Shown: positions 1 to 11,782, numbered from the stretch's first letter. The stretch is DNA of 64,000 nt from Monomorium pharaonis (GCF_013373865.1 NC_050475.1:14881475-14945474), one strand, 5' to 3'. The notes: generated by a model from the letters alone, not told the origin. Made by a program: numbers and translations.

Positions 1-770
1 TTATCTGATTATACAACGCATAGTGTTATACTAAATTCTTTAAATTCGGCACAGTCGTATTCCTTTCACGATGTAATTTACGATATAATATGCACATTAT
101 GCATAAAACTAAAAACTAACTCGCTACTAACCTCGTGCACATTAACACGTCACTAATCTCGAACTGTCATATCATAGACGTGAAACTCGCAGCGGATTAA
201 CTATTACCACGGCTAGGTTCGGGGAGACGCTATTAGCGCTGAAAATATCATTTTATCCTTGTTGCTCAGTGAATGTCGAAGAAAAATAGAGCACGCTTAC
301 AGCGCCGAAACCGTGCTCTCTGAATCCAATCCTCGACCCGCGGACGGTGACCGCCAATCATGACACGTAACTTTTCATGTCCGTGTCAACTTGTAAATAA
401 ATAAAATCGTAAACCATTTATCGCGCGGAAAGCAACAGTATAAATTCCCACCATCTCTCCCGGGTGACGACGATGATGACAATAATAACGACGCGACGTT
501 TCTAAAAAATATTTTTACTCTTGATGCGAAACTTTAAATCGCGATATCTTCGCTCGTAAGTCACATAGGAGAAAAATAAAAACACTTTTGTTATATAAAT
601 TGGATGCAAGCTATCCATTAAGTTTATTTAGAAATCAATGGATTCAGTCGTTATTGAAATCCGATAATCTATGGAATCTCGCAAACAGCATCTCGCGTAA
701 TAGAGGCACGGCAGTGCCTCGCGCGCGTACACCTGGCGCGAGGCACTATCGTGCTTCTTGATATTTTTGT
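1..770. repeat. Dispersed repeat family A, copy 1 (left part cut by window edge)
   Basis: About 700 bp that realigns, with divergence, to 44145-44840. Both start near TTATCTGATT, pass an AACTCGC(C/A)GCGGA block, an ATCTCCGCTCGTA-like block, and end in a GC-rich hairpin followed by CTTGATAT. In this copy the stem is GCCTCGCGC with GCGCGAGGC at about 715-745. A short end of another MITE (TTCGGGGAGACGCTATTAGC at 218-237) is inserted. No coding potential seen. Possibly a non-autonomous rolling-circle or SINE-like unit; unclassified. Confidence 0.6.
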
Positions 771-851
771 TATTAAATATAGTATTTTTATAAGATTTTC
801 TATATTTTTGTCAAAACATTACATATGTATCTTTGATACATATAAATTGCA

Positions 852-1101
852 TTCGGAGAGATGCTATTAGTGCTATCAGCATTAGTCTATCTTTATTACT
901 CATTAAAAGTAGAATAAAGGTAGACTAAGGATCGGTTGTTCCAACTTCTTGGTAAATTTACCTATCAGGTAAATATATGTTTGTCTTTATTTATTTAAGA
1001 AAATGAAGATAGACACATGCTTACCTGGTAGATAAGTTTACCAAGAAGTTGAAACAATCGATTAGCCTTAGATTGATAATGCTAATAGCGTCTCCTCGAA
1101 C
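852..1101. mobile_element. MITE with TTCGGAGAGATGCTATTAG termini
   Basis: Terminal inverted repeats TTCGGAGAGATGCTATTAG (852-870) and its near-complement at 1083-1101. A second, inner inverted pair covers about 930-985 and 1015-1075 (GGTTGTTCCAACTTCTTGGT and complement). The whole unit can fold on itself. A lone related end sits at 218-237. Confidence 0.6.
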
Positions 1102-1830
1102 GCACTCATAATTTAATGATCTGTTTAAAAATAACTACAAAGGATCATTTTTTGCAACGTTTCAATGTCCGCGCAAGCATTTGAAATGCAACGTTGATAA
1201 ACAATTTCAATAACATTTTGATAACATTTTTAAAACATCTATGTAAAATATTACAGAAACATTTAAAAAAATATTTTTTAGTACATGTCACGTCCAACAA
1301 AATCTTTGCAAAAATCTTCCACCGCTATGGTGCACTACACACTGCGACCATCCAAACTATAGTGTTACATCTGTTTATAATATTTCTTAACTTCTACAAT
1401 TGTAATAACAATCACCCATCCAAACCAGCCATTGTTGAGGTTACTTGACCTCAAAAATTGTACGCAAATTAACACTTTGTAATGATTCATGAACGTTTCA
1501 TGTTTATAAATACATATTTGTTATAGATCAGTTCAATAGATATTGTCAGAAAGATGAAACCTGTAGAGTTAAATAATATTTTAATTATTTAAATAGTTAA
1601 ATAAATATTAATTTATAGTTTTTGATTGATTTTTACATATACGAAATAACGTATGGAAAAGCTTATAAAAATATCTGTTTTTGCTCTGTTCATTTGATAA
1701 AGCTAATTAAAATTGTCACATGATGAGAACACATAAAAAATTAAGTTTTAAGTCAAAAAACGCATTGTAGTTATTTTCAAAACAGGTCACTAATATACTG
1801 TATCAAAGATACATATGTAATGTTTTAAAA

Positions 1831-2705
1831 CAGTGCTTGAGCTTAGTTGCCCTTTTCGAGCCGATTCCCGAACGCGCCGCCTCCTATGCCCCCACTACCG
1901 CGCGCGGCCTTGATGGCCGAGCCGCCGATCTCGCCCGTACGCTTTGTCTCAGGAGCAGCTCTGTATAAGAAATGGTGCCCTGCATCACAAAATTCATTAA
2001 AATTACTTTAAGTAAATAATTTTTGTTTTTATAAACAAAAAAGTACTAACTTTTTTATTACTAATTTATTTCATATGTAGTATAACAATATGTAAAAACA
2101 TAATATATAAATTAGAATTTTGACAATAGTTTAATTTCCACATCACTCGTGAGGTATTATTATTGATGCTTTTTTTTAAGTGGTTTTCTCAGTAGGCCTA
2201 ATCCACTAAAAGATGAAATATAATATATAGCTTGGTATTCTTCTAATCTTTTCCTGTCGTTTTTATATATCTTACAATATATAAAATTTTGTTTTCCTGC
2301 CAAGCTGTATATTATATTTTATCTTTTAGTGGATTAGGCCCACTGAGGAAACCACTTTAAAAAAAACGCATGAATAATAGTTTTTCACCTCACGGGTGAT
2401 GTGGAAAACTATTGTCAAAATTCTAATTTACATATTACGTTTTTACATATTGTTATACTACATAAAATAAATTAGTAATAAAAAAGTTAGTACTTTTTTG
2501 TTTATAAAAACAAAAATTATTTACTTAAAGTAATTTTAATAAATTTTGTGGTGCAGGGCACTATTTCTTATACAGAGCTGCTCCTGAGACAAAGCGTACG
2601 AGCAAGATCGGCGGCTCGGCCGTCAAGGCCGCGCGCAGTAGTGGGGGCATAGGAGGCGGCGCGTTCGGGAATCGGCTCGAAAAGGGCAACCAGGCTCAAG
2701 CACTG
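1831..2705. mobile_element. hAT-like foldback element with 8-bp TSD
   Basis: Near-perfect palindrome with arms of about 430 bp. It starts CAGTGCTTGAGC and ends GCTCAAGCACTG, with 8-bp direct repeats TTTTAAAA at 1823-1830 and 2706-2713. The CAGxG terminus plus 8-bp duplication is the hAT pattern. Arms carry a GC-rich stretch (CGAACGCGCCGCCTCC) and an AT-rich interior; no transposase is present. The host sequence around it (ATACATATGTAATGTTTT ... AAAATATCTTATAAAAATA) matches, inverted, an uninterrupted copy at about 770-850. Confidence 0.8.
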
Positions 2706-2759
2706 TTTTAAAAATAATAAAATATCTTATAAAAATATTATTTAATAACACAAGTATCA

Positions 2760-3294
2760 AATAAAATAAAGTTTTTGTTTGGTATTTTATTGTAATTCAA
2801 TTTTTCATTATCTATGCAATCTTTCAGAAATTTTTCGAAAATATTGCGTTTAATATTTTATGGAAATATTATTTGTACAATGTAAATATAAAAATATAAT
2901 ATTCCTTTTATAATGTTATAGGAATATTTCTGAAATATATTTGCACAATTCTTTTGTAATATTACAGGAACATTAAAATATGAACACTTTTTAATAGTTC
3001 TAAAGGATTTCAGAAATATTACATTTGCAATGTTATGAAAATATGAATATATTTCCGAAAATTTTGGATGTAAAGTTACAATTAAAATGTTAATGTTATG
3101 TTATATATTTTGAAATATTTCTTTACCATTTCCGAACATTATAATTTTCAGCAATGTTACATGCTGTATGGGTAAGTTATCTATACAATATAACATTTCA
3201 GCAATATTGCAGAAATGTTACTGAAATATTCTGCTTTAGGGGCTTATGTAACTTTAGCTAAAATAATTATGTTTTTGCCGGAATGTACTTATAG
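2760..3294. repeat. AT-rich intron with AGCAATATTGC-type repeats
   Basis: AT-rich sequence with many short motifs of the type AATATTTCTGAAAT and CAGCAATATTGCAGAAATG. The same kind of motif recurs near 7490-7600, 17290-17360, 20590-21000, 54775-55080 and 55590-55690, suggesting a degraded dispersed family. No gene before the acceptor at 3294. Confidence 0.4.
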
Positions 3295-3748
3295 AAGACC
3301 ACTGCAAGTCAACGGTGATGGAATTGATGTACGATTAGATAATGAAACCTTTGGATCACCTCCACCAGATTTTCTCGATCCTAATGCGAATCCAACGGCT
3401 CAGAATGTAGATTATAGATTTAGCGTCGGTCAACTGCCGTTGTGGGCGAAGAAGCAAATAAATACCACGAATGTTGATGATAGCGTAGCACTGAGTTCAA
3501 ACGTCAGATCCCTTTGTGTCGATCTGCCGAAAGGGCGATGGGCACAAAGAGTTCAACAGGGCGATGGTATCACCGTGAAATCCGTCTACGATAGTGACGA
3601 AGTAATACCATTTCCTCCATCACGCAGTGTCATTGATTCAGATGGTGGCTGTGGTGGTGGCGGTGGCTCAAAAGATAGCTCCATCGACAGTGGCACAGAG
3701 ACAAAATGTAGCAGCGACTATCGTCGAGAAGCCATGATTAACAAAAGG
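3295..3748 (+). CDS. Host gene, first exon visible in window (internal exon)
   Basis: Internal coding exon of a large unidentified gene whose 5' part lies before the window. The acceptor is ACTTATAG before 3295 and the donor is AAAAGG|GTTAGT after 3748. The exon completes a codon begun upstream (2 bases missing) and ends in phase 0. It encodes about residues 1-152 of the visible protein. The sequence is soluble and low complexity, with a Trp-containing stretch (GQLPLWAKKQI, then GRWAQRVQQGDG), a glycine run and a Ser/Thr-rich tail (SSIDSGTETKCSS). An upstream in-frame ATG at 3215 exists. However, the sequence before 3295 belongs to a dispersed AGCAATATTGC-type repeat, so splicing at 3295 is preferred over a start there. 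I recognise no domain. Confidence 0.75.
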
Positions 3749-4311
3749 GTTAGTAAAAAATTCTCTTTAAGAGTTCATAGATAAGTTACAAATTAAGGGA
3801 AAGGATGCAGTTGCGAAAGTTATCTTTTTGTTACATGTGCATTGAAAGTTCTTTCCGTGTCACTTTTTTGTATGTAAATTTTTTGCCGATTGTCATACGG
3901 CAGAGTTTTTCTCACACAAATAACTCATTACAGTTTTTGTCCTCCAAGTGGCATAAATCGTGTAGAAAAATTTTCTAGCATGACTTTCTGTTTGATCATT
4001 TTTCATACCTTTACTTTCGTTACCACACTCGCACGCATATCATCTCGCAATACGCATATGGTAATTTGTAGAATTATCAACGCTTCGTCGCTTTTGCGAA
4101 CTTAACCTTGGATAATCTGTCAATTCGTGTCACTCAAGGACATCAGATCAGATGTCATATCAAGACCACATAAAAGGAGTCGAACATTGTGATAATGTTA
4201 ATAAAAATGATTACCAAAAATCCAAATATCGAAACATTACTCGAAAGTGACAGCGAAAAAAACAATCCTCCGTCCAAACTGTGAAAAAGACTTCAGAGAA
4301 ATTAATTTACT

Positions 4312-4441
4312 GGGAACGCCCCGTTGACCACGTTGCAATTGACCACAACCATTTACAGCAATAAATGCTTAGAGTTTTTCTCTTGAACCATCAATTAAAA
4401 AAGTAATGGTCAATTAGGACGTGGTCAATCGGGGCGCTCCC
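4312..4441. mobile_element. 130-bp MITE with perfect 8-bp TSD
   Basis: Inverted termini GGGAACGCCCCGTTGACCAC and GTGGTCAATCGGGGCGCTCC(C), flanked by identical AATTTACT at 4304-4311 and 4442-4449. The 8-bp duplication points to hAT-type mobilisation. No coding capacity. Confidence 0.75.
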
Positions 4442-4449
4442 AATTTACT

Positions 4450-5363
4450 TAAAAAAAATTTTTCAACAATTTTGTTTAAAAAAAAACAAAGAAAAATGTT
4501 TTTGAAATTTTTTAAATATATTTTTATATTATTCAATTACAAGAAAAAAATTTTTTTAATCAATTTATGCAATTTATCATGTAAATATATTTTATTTAAG
4601 TTCGATATTTACATCTTTAGTCAATAAAAACTAATATATCAAAATGTTCTTAATTCCGTATAAATTTGAACAAAAATAAAAAAATTACTTTTAACTTTTA
4701 TTTTAACGATAAGAATGTTAAATATTTTGGTTTATATTTATGAATTACAAATGTGCAATGTAAATACATCCAAATGATTACCCGAGTAGATCACTTTAGA
4801 CGCTGCGTCATGCGCATGCATTTCGGTTTTCTAAAGTATATTTAGACGAAAATTCTTTCTCAAAATGTTAAAATGTTCTACCATAACATAAGACAGACTC
4901 GAGGGAAAAAGAAAGGTTAGTTCGTCAAAGCAAAAGTGGTTGCTTAGATAGAACATTGCTTGGAAGCAAGGGCAAAAAGAAAAAAAATTGACAAGGAGTT
5001 TATACGTAAGATTTGCATTACGCGCACGATCTCCGCAATTGCACATCAAACATAACTTACCTACTTGACATTTTAATGATAAATATTTTTTAAAAACGGT
5101 CGGCTATTAACATTCTTGTCATGAAAGAGAAGATTATGATTTCATCTTTTAACTCTTAAAATTTTGTTACTTTTGCAAATGTTTTCAGCAAAAAAATACA
5201 CTACTTTCGGTAAGAAATCTTGCGATTCCCATAAAAGCAATGTTAATTAACTCTACAATTGTTTTCATTTTTCTCCAATATTTAATCGGCAATGTGGTCT
5301 GAAATTTCGTACATACTTATTTTAGCACCGAGAACAATGTGTGCAAGTCTCTGACTTGCCATC
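4450..5363. repeat. AT-rich intron; 4455-4600 repeated inverted at 7085-7230
   Basis: The stretch 4455-4600 (contains TTATGCAATTTATCATGTAA and TTCAATTACAAG) reappears in inverted orientation at about 7085-7230. The two may be the outer arms of one degraded element about 2.8 kb long that encloses the palindrome at 5364-6374. The remainder is AT-rich with no gene seen. Confidence 0.4.
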
Positions 5364-5541
5364 TGACAAGGGGACCTTACAGGTCATGGATCACCGATTT
5401 TTTTTATACTTATAGGATTTGAAGATCAGTACCCGGACTTCAATTTCCTAAAGCAGTACGATGCGCTTCTCAAAAATACTCGAGAAAATCGATTTTGAAG
5501 ATTTCCGATATCTGTAAGTACAGAAAATTTTAACCTATTGT

Positions 5542-5618
5542 CAGAGCCGCTCGTAGCCGAGCGCACAGAGCTCTAGTTTCGTAAGCGCGGAGTCGCTGGT
5601 TTGATTCTCGCTCTGGCC
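5542..5618 (+). repeat. tRNA-derived sequence (left arm)
   Basis: It has an A-box-like TAGCCGAGCGC, a B-box-like GGTTTGATTCT, and complementary ends CAGAGC and GCTCTG that would form an acceptor stem. It is probably the head of a tRNA-derived SINE or a tRNA pseudogene; the anticodon region does not fold cleanly. Confidence 0.5.
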
Positions 5619-6120
5619 TCAATTTTTTTTTCATAAGTTAATAAAGTTTTTTTTTTAATTCTATATCTTAACATTTATCAAATTGAAATGCTAATTAATT
5701 ATTAAATATTTATTCGTTATTTTTTAAATAAAAATTAACATCTTTTTATTTTTAATTACTACTTGATTGAAAATGCGAATATTTATAATAAATTAAAATT
5801 TGGTACAAAAAATAGAAAACATTTAAAAAAATGAAATACTTTTTAAGAGATTACGAGTAAATACAAAAATAATATAAAAAACAAAAATAATATTTATAAA
5901 AATGGTTGTTTAATTTTTATGAGTTATTAATTCATGTATGTTATAAAATATATTAATAATAAATACATTTGACATTACTCGTCAGTATTACATGAGCCAA
6001 TTTAATTTTTATTAAAAAAATAACGAATAAATATTTAATAATTAATTAGCATTTCAATTTGATAAATGTTAAGATATAGGATTAAAAAAAACTTTATTAA
6101 CTTATGAAAAAAAAATTGAG

Positions 6121-6196
6121 GCCAGAGCGAGAATCGAACCAGCGACTCCGCGCTTACGAAACTAGAGCTCTGTGCGCTCGGCTACGAGCGGCTCTG
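6121..6196 (-). repeat. tRNA-derived sequence (right arm, inverted copy)
   Basis: Inverted copy of the tRNA-like stretch at 5542-5618. It differs at the B box, which here reads GGTTCGATTCT on the - strand, the canonical form. That suggests the two arms are diverging independently, with this one closer to the source tRNA. Confidence 0.5.
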
Positions 6197-6439
6197 ACAA
6201 TAGGTTAAAATTTTCTGTACTTACAGATATCGGAAATCTTCAAAATCAATTTTCTCGAGTATTTTTGAGAAGCGCATCGTACTGCTTTAGGAAATTGAAG
6301 TCCGGGTACTGATCTTCAAATCCTATAAGTATAAAAAAAATCGGTGATCCATGACCCGTAAGGTCTCCTTGTGAGATATATTGCAAACGTACCGAGCCTC
6401 CTTACAAAAATTGAAAACCGCTGACGGTCATGATTTTTA

Positions 6440-6600
6440 ATTGATCAATTAAAAACATTTCCAAACAGCACATATTAATTGGCAAATAGTAAGCCAATAT
6501 TGTATTAAGATGGTTGGCCATTGGCCAACAGTTGACCAATGGTAGGCCAATGAACTGTGTTACTATTGGACGAATAGCTCCGTCCCCTCTCCTCATCCCC
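6440..6600. repeat. Dispersed repeat with GGCCAAC / GACCAAT units
   Basis: Sequence with ACATATTAATTGGCAAATAGT and repeated GGCCAACAGT / GACCAATGGTAGGC units; a related copy lies at about 9035-9120. A CGCGGCATGTATC block (6723 region) is repeated in inverted orientation at about 9010. Unclassified. Confidence 0.45.
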
Positions 6601-6759
6601 ATTTCTATCACCAGGACAAGGGGTATGTAAGGACGGTTACAATCCAAGAGAGCTCAGTATCGGAGCTCCTAACCCTGATGCAAACTGTAACGTTTGCGAA
6701 ACGTCCGCGTAACGCTGTACCAGGACGCGGCATGTATCCGGAAGATCTTTCTATTGAAA

Positions 6760-8930
6760 GCAACGTCAATGGCCGTGAAAGCTTTAAGCCTAAAATTAAG
6801 AAAAGGGTATTAATCTGTGATTAAATGACATGAACTAAAACGGGGAATTATGACCAAAAAATGACAAAATGGTGGATGTTTTTCCAAAAAACCTTTTTCG
6901 TAAAAAATGTTAAAAACTTAAACAATTACTAACCAATTGTTATGATTTTAGTTTATATTATAGTTCATAACTATAGTTATTTACCCACAGAATAATAATC
7001 TTTTTCATTTATTTGTTTTTAAATAATTTATTTGACCGGAATCACGTCCGCCAGCGATTTTTAGCACTTTTTTTTAATAAAATATATTTATGTAATAAAT
7101 TGCATAAATCAATATTTAAAAAATTTTCTTGTAATTGTATAATATAAAAATATAATTAAAAAGTTTTAAAAATATTTTTCTTTGTGTGTGTGTTTTCTTT
7201 ATAAACAGAATTGTTGATAAATTTTCTTTATTTATTTTCTTGAGATTGATAAGTTTATTTAAAGCTATATAGAAATAAAGTTTTTTCACTTGCAAACCTC
7301 CTTTCCTTTCTAAACTCTGTCTCGTCTCCGTCATTTTCTACTCTTTCTTACTTTTTGTAACAAGAAATAGTACTCTCCTTCGGCTTGTGCGTTTATTCCC
7401 TCCACTCGTGGAAAATGGGCGATTTTTTGCAGTTATTACACAATACACTATTACATAATTTAAAACGTGTAGGTTTATATGATATAGAATGCAATATGAC
7501 AGTTCAGCAATATTACGACAACATTACATTTTCGTAGCAATACTGCAATATTTTAGCAATATCACAATAACTTTGCAACATTTAACGATATTGCATTGAA
7601 GTGTTGCAAAGTTTAATTTTTGAACGATTATTGGTCATTGAATAATATTATATACTTCTTTCGTATTATTACTTTTTTCAATTTGAAAATAAAATGTTAA
7701 TATTTAATTGCAAATTTAGGAAGAAGAGGAAAGTGTATTTCAGCCTTGTCCCAAAAGTTATAAAGAGATAGAAACTCAAACAAAACAGGTTATCAAAAGT
7801 ATTATCAAAATTATACAAGTATTATTATTTGAGCCTATGTGTTATTGTCTTTCTAATAACAAACTTATGTTGTTCATAATTTATTTCTTAGATAAAAAAT
7901 TTTTTATAAAAAATTAATAAATTTGACGTTTTATTAAATTTAACAGAAAACAATAAATATGCACAAAAGTTTAATTAGATTTTACTGGAAAAAATATGTT
8001 CTATGTTTGATAAAAAATAAATTATATTTTAGAGAATTAAATAAAATGTAATGAAGAACGAGTAAAATGGCCGATTTTTCCCCAAAATGGGAAACTAAAA
8101 ATAAATGTTATTTTAATTTTAATTTTTAAAGAAAATTTTCAATTGTTTGGAAATTTTAAAATTGAATTATAATTTATTGATTATATTAGCTATTAAACAA
8201 TTAGTAAATTAAATAATTATAAATTATTGTAGCTTTATCAATGTAATTCGCGTTTTTCTATTAGTGAAATGTGTTAATACTTTTATCTTTAATAGTTCAC
8301 GTGCTTCATAAAAAAGATTTTTATGAATATCTGAAAACAAAGATATTATCGATAGGAAGTATTGTAAATTTTGACTACAGCACTCGTGACCATTATTGTC
8401 CATTATATATTCTATTATATTTTTCCGTTCATTATGTCAAAGACTTTCTCCCAGATTATCTCCCAGATATTCTGCAATTTACTATAGTATTTTACTATTG
8501 GAAATTGTGCAAAATATATTTTTTCAAGCACCAAAATCTACTTTAATTGAATGAGATCTTGTTTACTATTTAATTTGTATTATTTATATCGGTCTATTTT
8601 TACTTAATATTGCACAAGTCTGCAAAGTTTGATTAACAAGGGGAGGTCACGACATGATAATAATCGATTTTGATAAAACTCTTATTGTGTCAATAGTGAT
8701 TACATCAAGTATTACTAGGTAAAGAGATAAGGTGCAATACTCAAGCATTCGCAAAAAAATCGTAATTAAAACTTACGAGCGTTGTATCGATCTAAGGAAG
8801 AGTACATTTTAGCAAGAAACGTGTAGTACAGCGACAATGTGTTAGATTTGTAATTTTTACGTTGCAGGTTAAAGTTTTAATGAGTAATTTTTTTTATTAA
8901 AAATTTTTTAATGACAATTTTTTCACGTAA
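6760..8930. other. AT-rich intronic sequence around exon 2
   Basis: Apart from the 69-bp exon and the inverted arm at about 7085-7230, this stretch is AT-rich with short AGCAATATTGC-type motifs at 7490-7600. I see no gene or intact element. Confidence 0.4.
7720..7788 (+). CDS. Host gene, exon 2 (69 bp)
   Basis: Short phase-0 to phase-0 exon between acceptor AAATTTAG and donor AAACAG|GTTATC. Its 23 codons are open and begin EEEESVFQPCPKSYKEIETQ. It joins the preceding exon in phase and encodes about residues 153-175. Being symmetrical (69 bp), it could be skipped without shifting the frame. Confidence 0.6.
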
Positions 8931-9309
8931 AATTAATATGTATATAATTCAAATGTTCCAATTATTATTTTATAAAAATGCATTTCTTCCAATAAAAAGG
9001 CTTTCAGATACATGCCGCGTCCTGATACAGCGATACATATTAATTGGGAAATAGTAAGCCAATATTGTACTAAGATTGGCCAACAGTAGACCAATAGTAG
9101 GCTAATGAACTGTGCTAATGACCAAAAGTTGTTCCCGATCGCCGAACGCTGCAACCAGCTGATTGCTACACGCAATGTGTGTGTGTATGCCGTGTTTGTA
9201 TAAAAGAGAGAAATACAGATAAAGAGAGAGAGAGAAGGGGTGGGAAAGACGTTCATACACACGCATACCCTCCGCCCTCTTCCTCTCCTCCCTCTCCCTC
9301 TCCCTCTTC

Positions 9310-9475
9310 TCCCTATTTAATTGAATATCTTTTGAATATCTTCTGAATTCTTCGCATTCAATTGCAATAAGAAGCATTCAAATATCTTTTAAATATCTTC
9401 TGAATTCTTCTGAATTCTGCTTTTTAACAAGATGTCAATATTTTTAAATTTTTTTCAATCCGACGTTTTATGCAG
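9310..9475. repeat. Repeat with CCTGCATAAAA terminus, copy 1
   Basis: Contains ATTCAATTGCAATAAG and GAATATCTTCTGAATTC and ends TTTTATGCAGGG. The same blocks occur in inverted order at 24487-24740, whose terminus is CCTGCATAAAACATTGG. Probably one end of a MITE. Confidence 0.5.
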
Positions 9476-9528
9476 GGAAGATGTGTAGACTTTGAATTAT
9501 GTGCAATATTGCCAGATTTGATGATTCG

Positions 9529-9653
9529 GTACCGAGCCACGGCTGTGGAAGGGAAGATCTAAAGGCAAAAACGATATTGTAGACTCAGTGAGCGCTCATA
9601 TATGATTCTTGCCTTTATTTATTCTTGTTCCCCTCCACACCTGCAGCTCGGTG
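9529..9653. mobile_element. Foldback MITE centred on TGAGCGCTCA, copy 1
   Basis: Imperfect palindrome running from TACCGAGCCACGGCTGTGG to CCACACCTGCAGCTCGGTG, with TGAGCGCTCA at its centre. A diverged copy lies at about 16100-16236. Confidence 0.55.
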
Positions 9654-10732
9654 TTGAACCCTCAAATCTATCGATACTGATTACATGTATATTTTAAATA
9701 CCCAATAAGTAATGTTTATTTATTATTAATTTATGTTTATTTATTTATGTTTAACTTATAGATTTTTTAGTATCAGCAGTATTTTCGAAGCACATAACCA
9801 TAGCAATATAATTAAACTTATACTGAAAGCTTTATACGTACATATATATTACTTGCTACATAACGCGTTACCTCGTGATACTTTTAATATTATGTACATG
9901 AGATGTATATGTAATATTACTGTGTTTGCTGGGAATATTATTTAAAGAGGCAAAAAATTGTGTAAACAAAATTTTTCACGATTTTACAAGATTACATTTT
10001 TAATAACTGTTATGAGTTATACACATGACAAATAAGAATTAAAATTTTGTTTCTTTGTAGCTCTCAAAATTATGTAACATTTACATCGCATCCACATAAC
10101 GATGTTACATAACACTGTTTTTTCTATGCGCTTTTTCAGTTATGTATCAGTTATGTGTTGGTTTGCTGAGTATACTATAAATTTTCAGTACTGGCAGTGA
10201 ATTTTGGAACACAACCAACGCATGCACCACTAGCCGTGAAAGGGTTAAAATTCAATTTAGAATATATTAATGAAAAAAATCATATCAGAGCGCTCCAAAT
10301 TGCATTTTGTAGATATAGGTTCATACTTTTTGATACTATCATCGGAATTTAAAAAAACAGTCTAGGTCGTTACAATAAGTAACCAAACTTTACCAAAAAC
10401 ACTATTTTTGATATCTGTAACCTTAAATATTTTAAAATCCACTGTTTCGAGAAAAAATTGTAAGAGACACTTTTATTACAGATTCTTATTTGAAAAAAAT
10501 TATACGGACATATTAAACAAAAATTCAAATCGGAAAAAGTTGGGAATTATTGTGTAACAATGAAAGTAAAAATTTTTGTTTTTTGGCAATAAAAAGAAAT
10601 TCCTTTTTATTAGCGAAAAACAAAAAATATGAGCTTATAGATATTAAAAATATCTATTAAAGGAGACATCGTAAGTTTAGTTTTTAAGGAGACAAAAACA
10701 GCTAAAATTTTCTTTTCCTTTAATTGTTAATA

Positions 10733-11782
10733 ACACAGGCAAAAAAAATGGTTGGTCCGGCGGACTAAACTAGTCAATTATTATGTATTTTGACCCGCTG
10801 GATCCGAATCTAAGGTCAGAATTGCAAAGTTAGCTCGCATTTCCTCAAAAAAAATTTTTAATGTTGGTCCGGCGAAACAGAATAGTCTATCTTTATGTAT
10901 TTTGACCCGCTGAATCCAAATTCAATGTCAGAATTGCTGCATTGGCTCATTTTTTCCTAACCTCAAAAAACACCTTGTAAAAGCAGTTTGGATCACAAAT
11001 GTATAATCCGGAACGTGCAAGCTTGCGTAACTACATTACCCGGGGAAAATTTTCTAGGAAACCACAAAAGTGAAGATTACAGAGAAAGGGTAGCGGAAAT
11101 GATGAAAAACTATAGAAAACTAGGTTGCCTAATGAATCTTAAGTTGCATTTCTTAGATTCTCATATCGACTACTTCCCAGAAAATCTAGGTGATTATAGT
11201 GAAGAACATAGAGAAAGATTTCATCAAGACATCAAGGAGATGTAGTATCGATATTACTATAAGGCAAGTGGGATGTGAATATGATGGCTGATTTTTGCTG
11301 GACGCTCAAACGTGATGTCTCTGTGAAAGGAAAGAAACGTAAGAGAAAGCCATTGCACAAAATCTTCGAGAATAAAAGAGATATAATAGAAAAAGGGAGT
11401 GAATTTTCTGCGCTATTTACAGAAGCTCAAATTTGTCATACGTATTGAATTTTCCCTGGGTAATGTGGTTACGCAATCCTACACGTTCCGGATTATACAT
11501 TTGTGATCCAAACTGCTTTTACAAGGTGTTTTTTGAGGTTAGGAAAAAATGAGCCATTTCAGCAATTCCGACTTTAAATTTGGATTTAGCGGGTCAAAAT
11601 ACATAAAAATAGACTAGTCTGGACCGCCGGACCAAGATTTAAAAAAAAATATTTTTTTGAGGTTAGGAAAAAATGAGCCAATGCAGCAATTCTAATTTTG
11701 GATTTGGATTCAGCGAGTCGAAATACATAAGAATTGACTAGTCTAGTCCGCCGGATCAACCAATTTTTTTGTGTGCCTGTGT
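10733..11782. mobile_element. Nested transposon with about 300-bp TIRs
   Basis: Termini ACACAGGCA... and ...TGCCTGTGT. The inverted repeats extend inward about 300 bp. Each contains two copies of a block (GGTCCGGCG ... TAGTC ... ATGTATTTTGACCCGCTG ... TGAGCCA), separated by a shared TTTCCTAACCTCAAAAAA. Between them lies a broken ORF. Superfamily not assigned. Confidence 0.7.
10988..11400 (+). pseudogene. Broken transposon ORF of the FPENLGxYSEE type
   Basis: An open stretch of 85 codons contains LKLHFLDSHIDYFPENLGDY followed by SEEHRERFHQDIKEM, then a TAG stop. After the stop and a frameshift the reading continues with MADFCWTLKRDV and a Lys/Arg-rich tail (KGKKRKRKPLHK). I recall this signature from repetitive ORFs in arthropods and cnidarians, but I cannot name the superfamily. 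It lies in a TIR-bounded element and is inactivated by the stop and the frameshift. Confidence 0.65.

Larger units (their letters stand above)
5364..6374. mobile_element. 1-kb foldback element with a tRNA-like sequence in each arm
   Basis: Arms of about 385 bp (5364-5747 and about 6000-6374) are nearly identical inverted copies around an AT-rich spacer. Ends are TGACAAGGGGACCTTAC and its complement. Each arm carries a tRNA-like stretch followed by an AT-rich tail with a T run. No protein is encoded. Confidence 0.75.
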
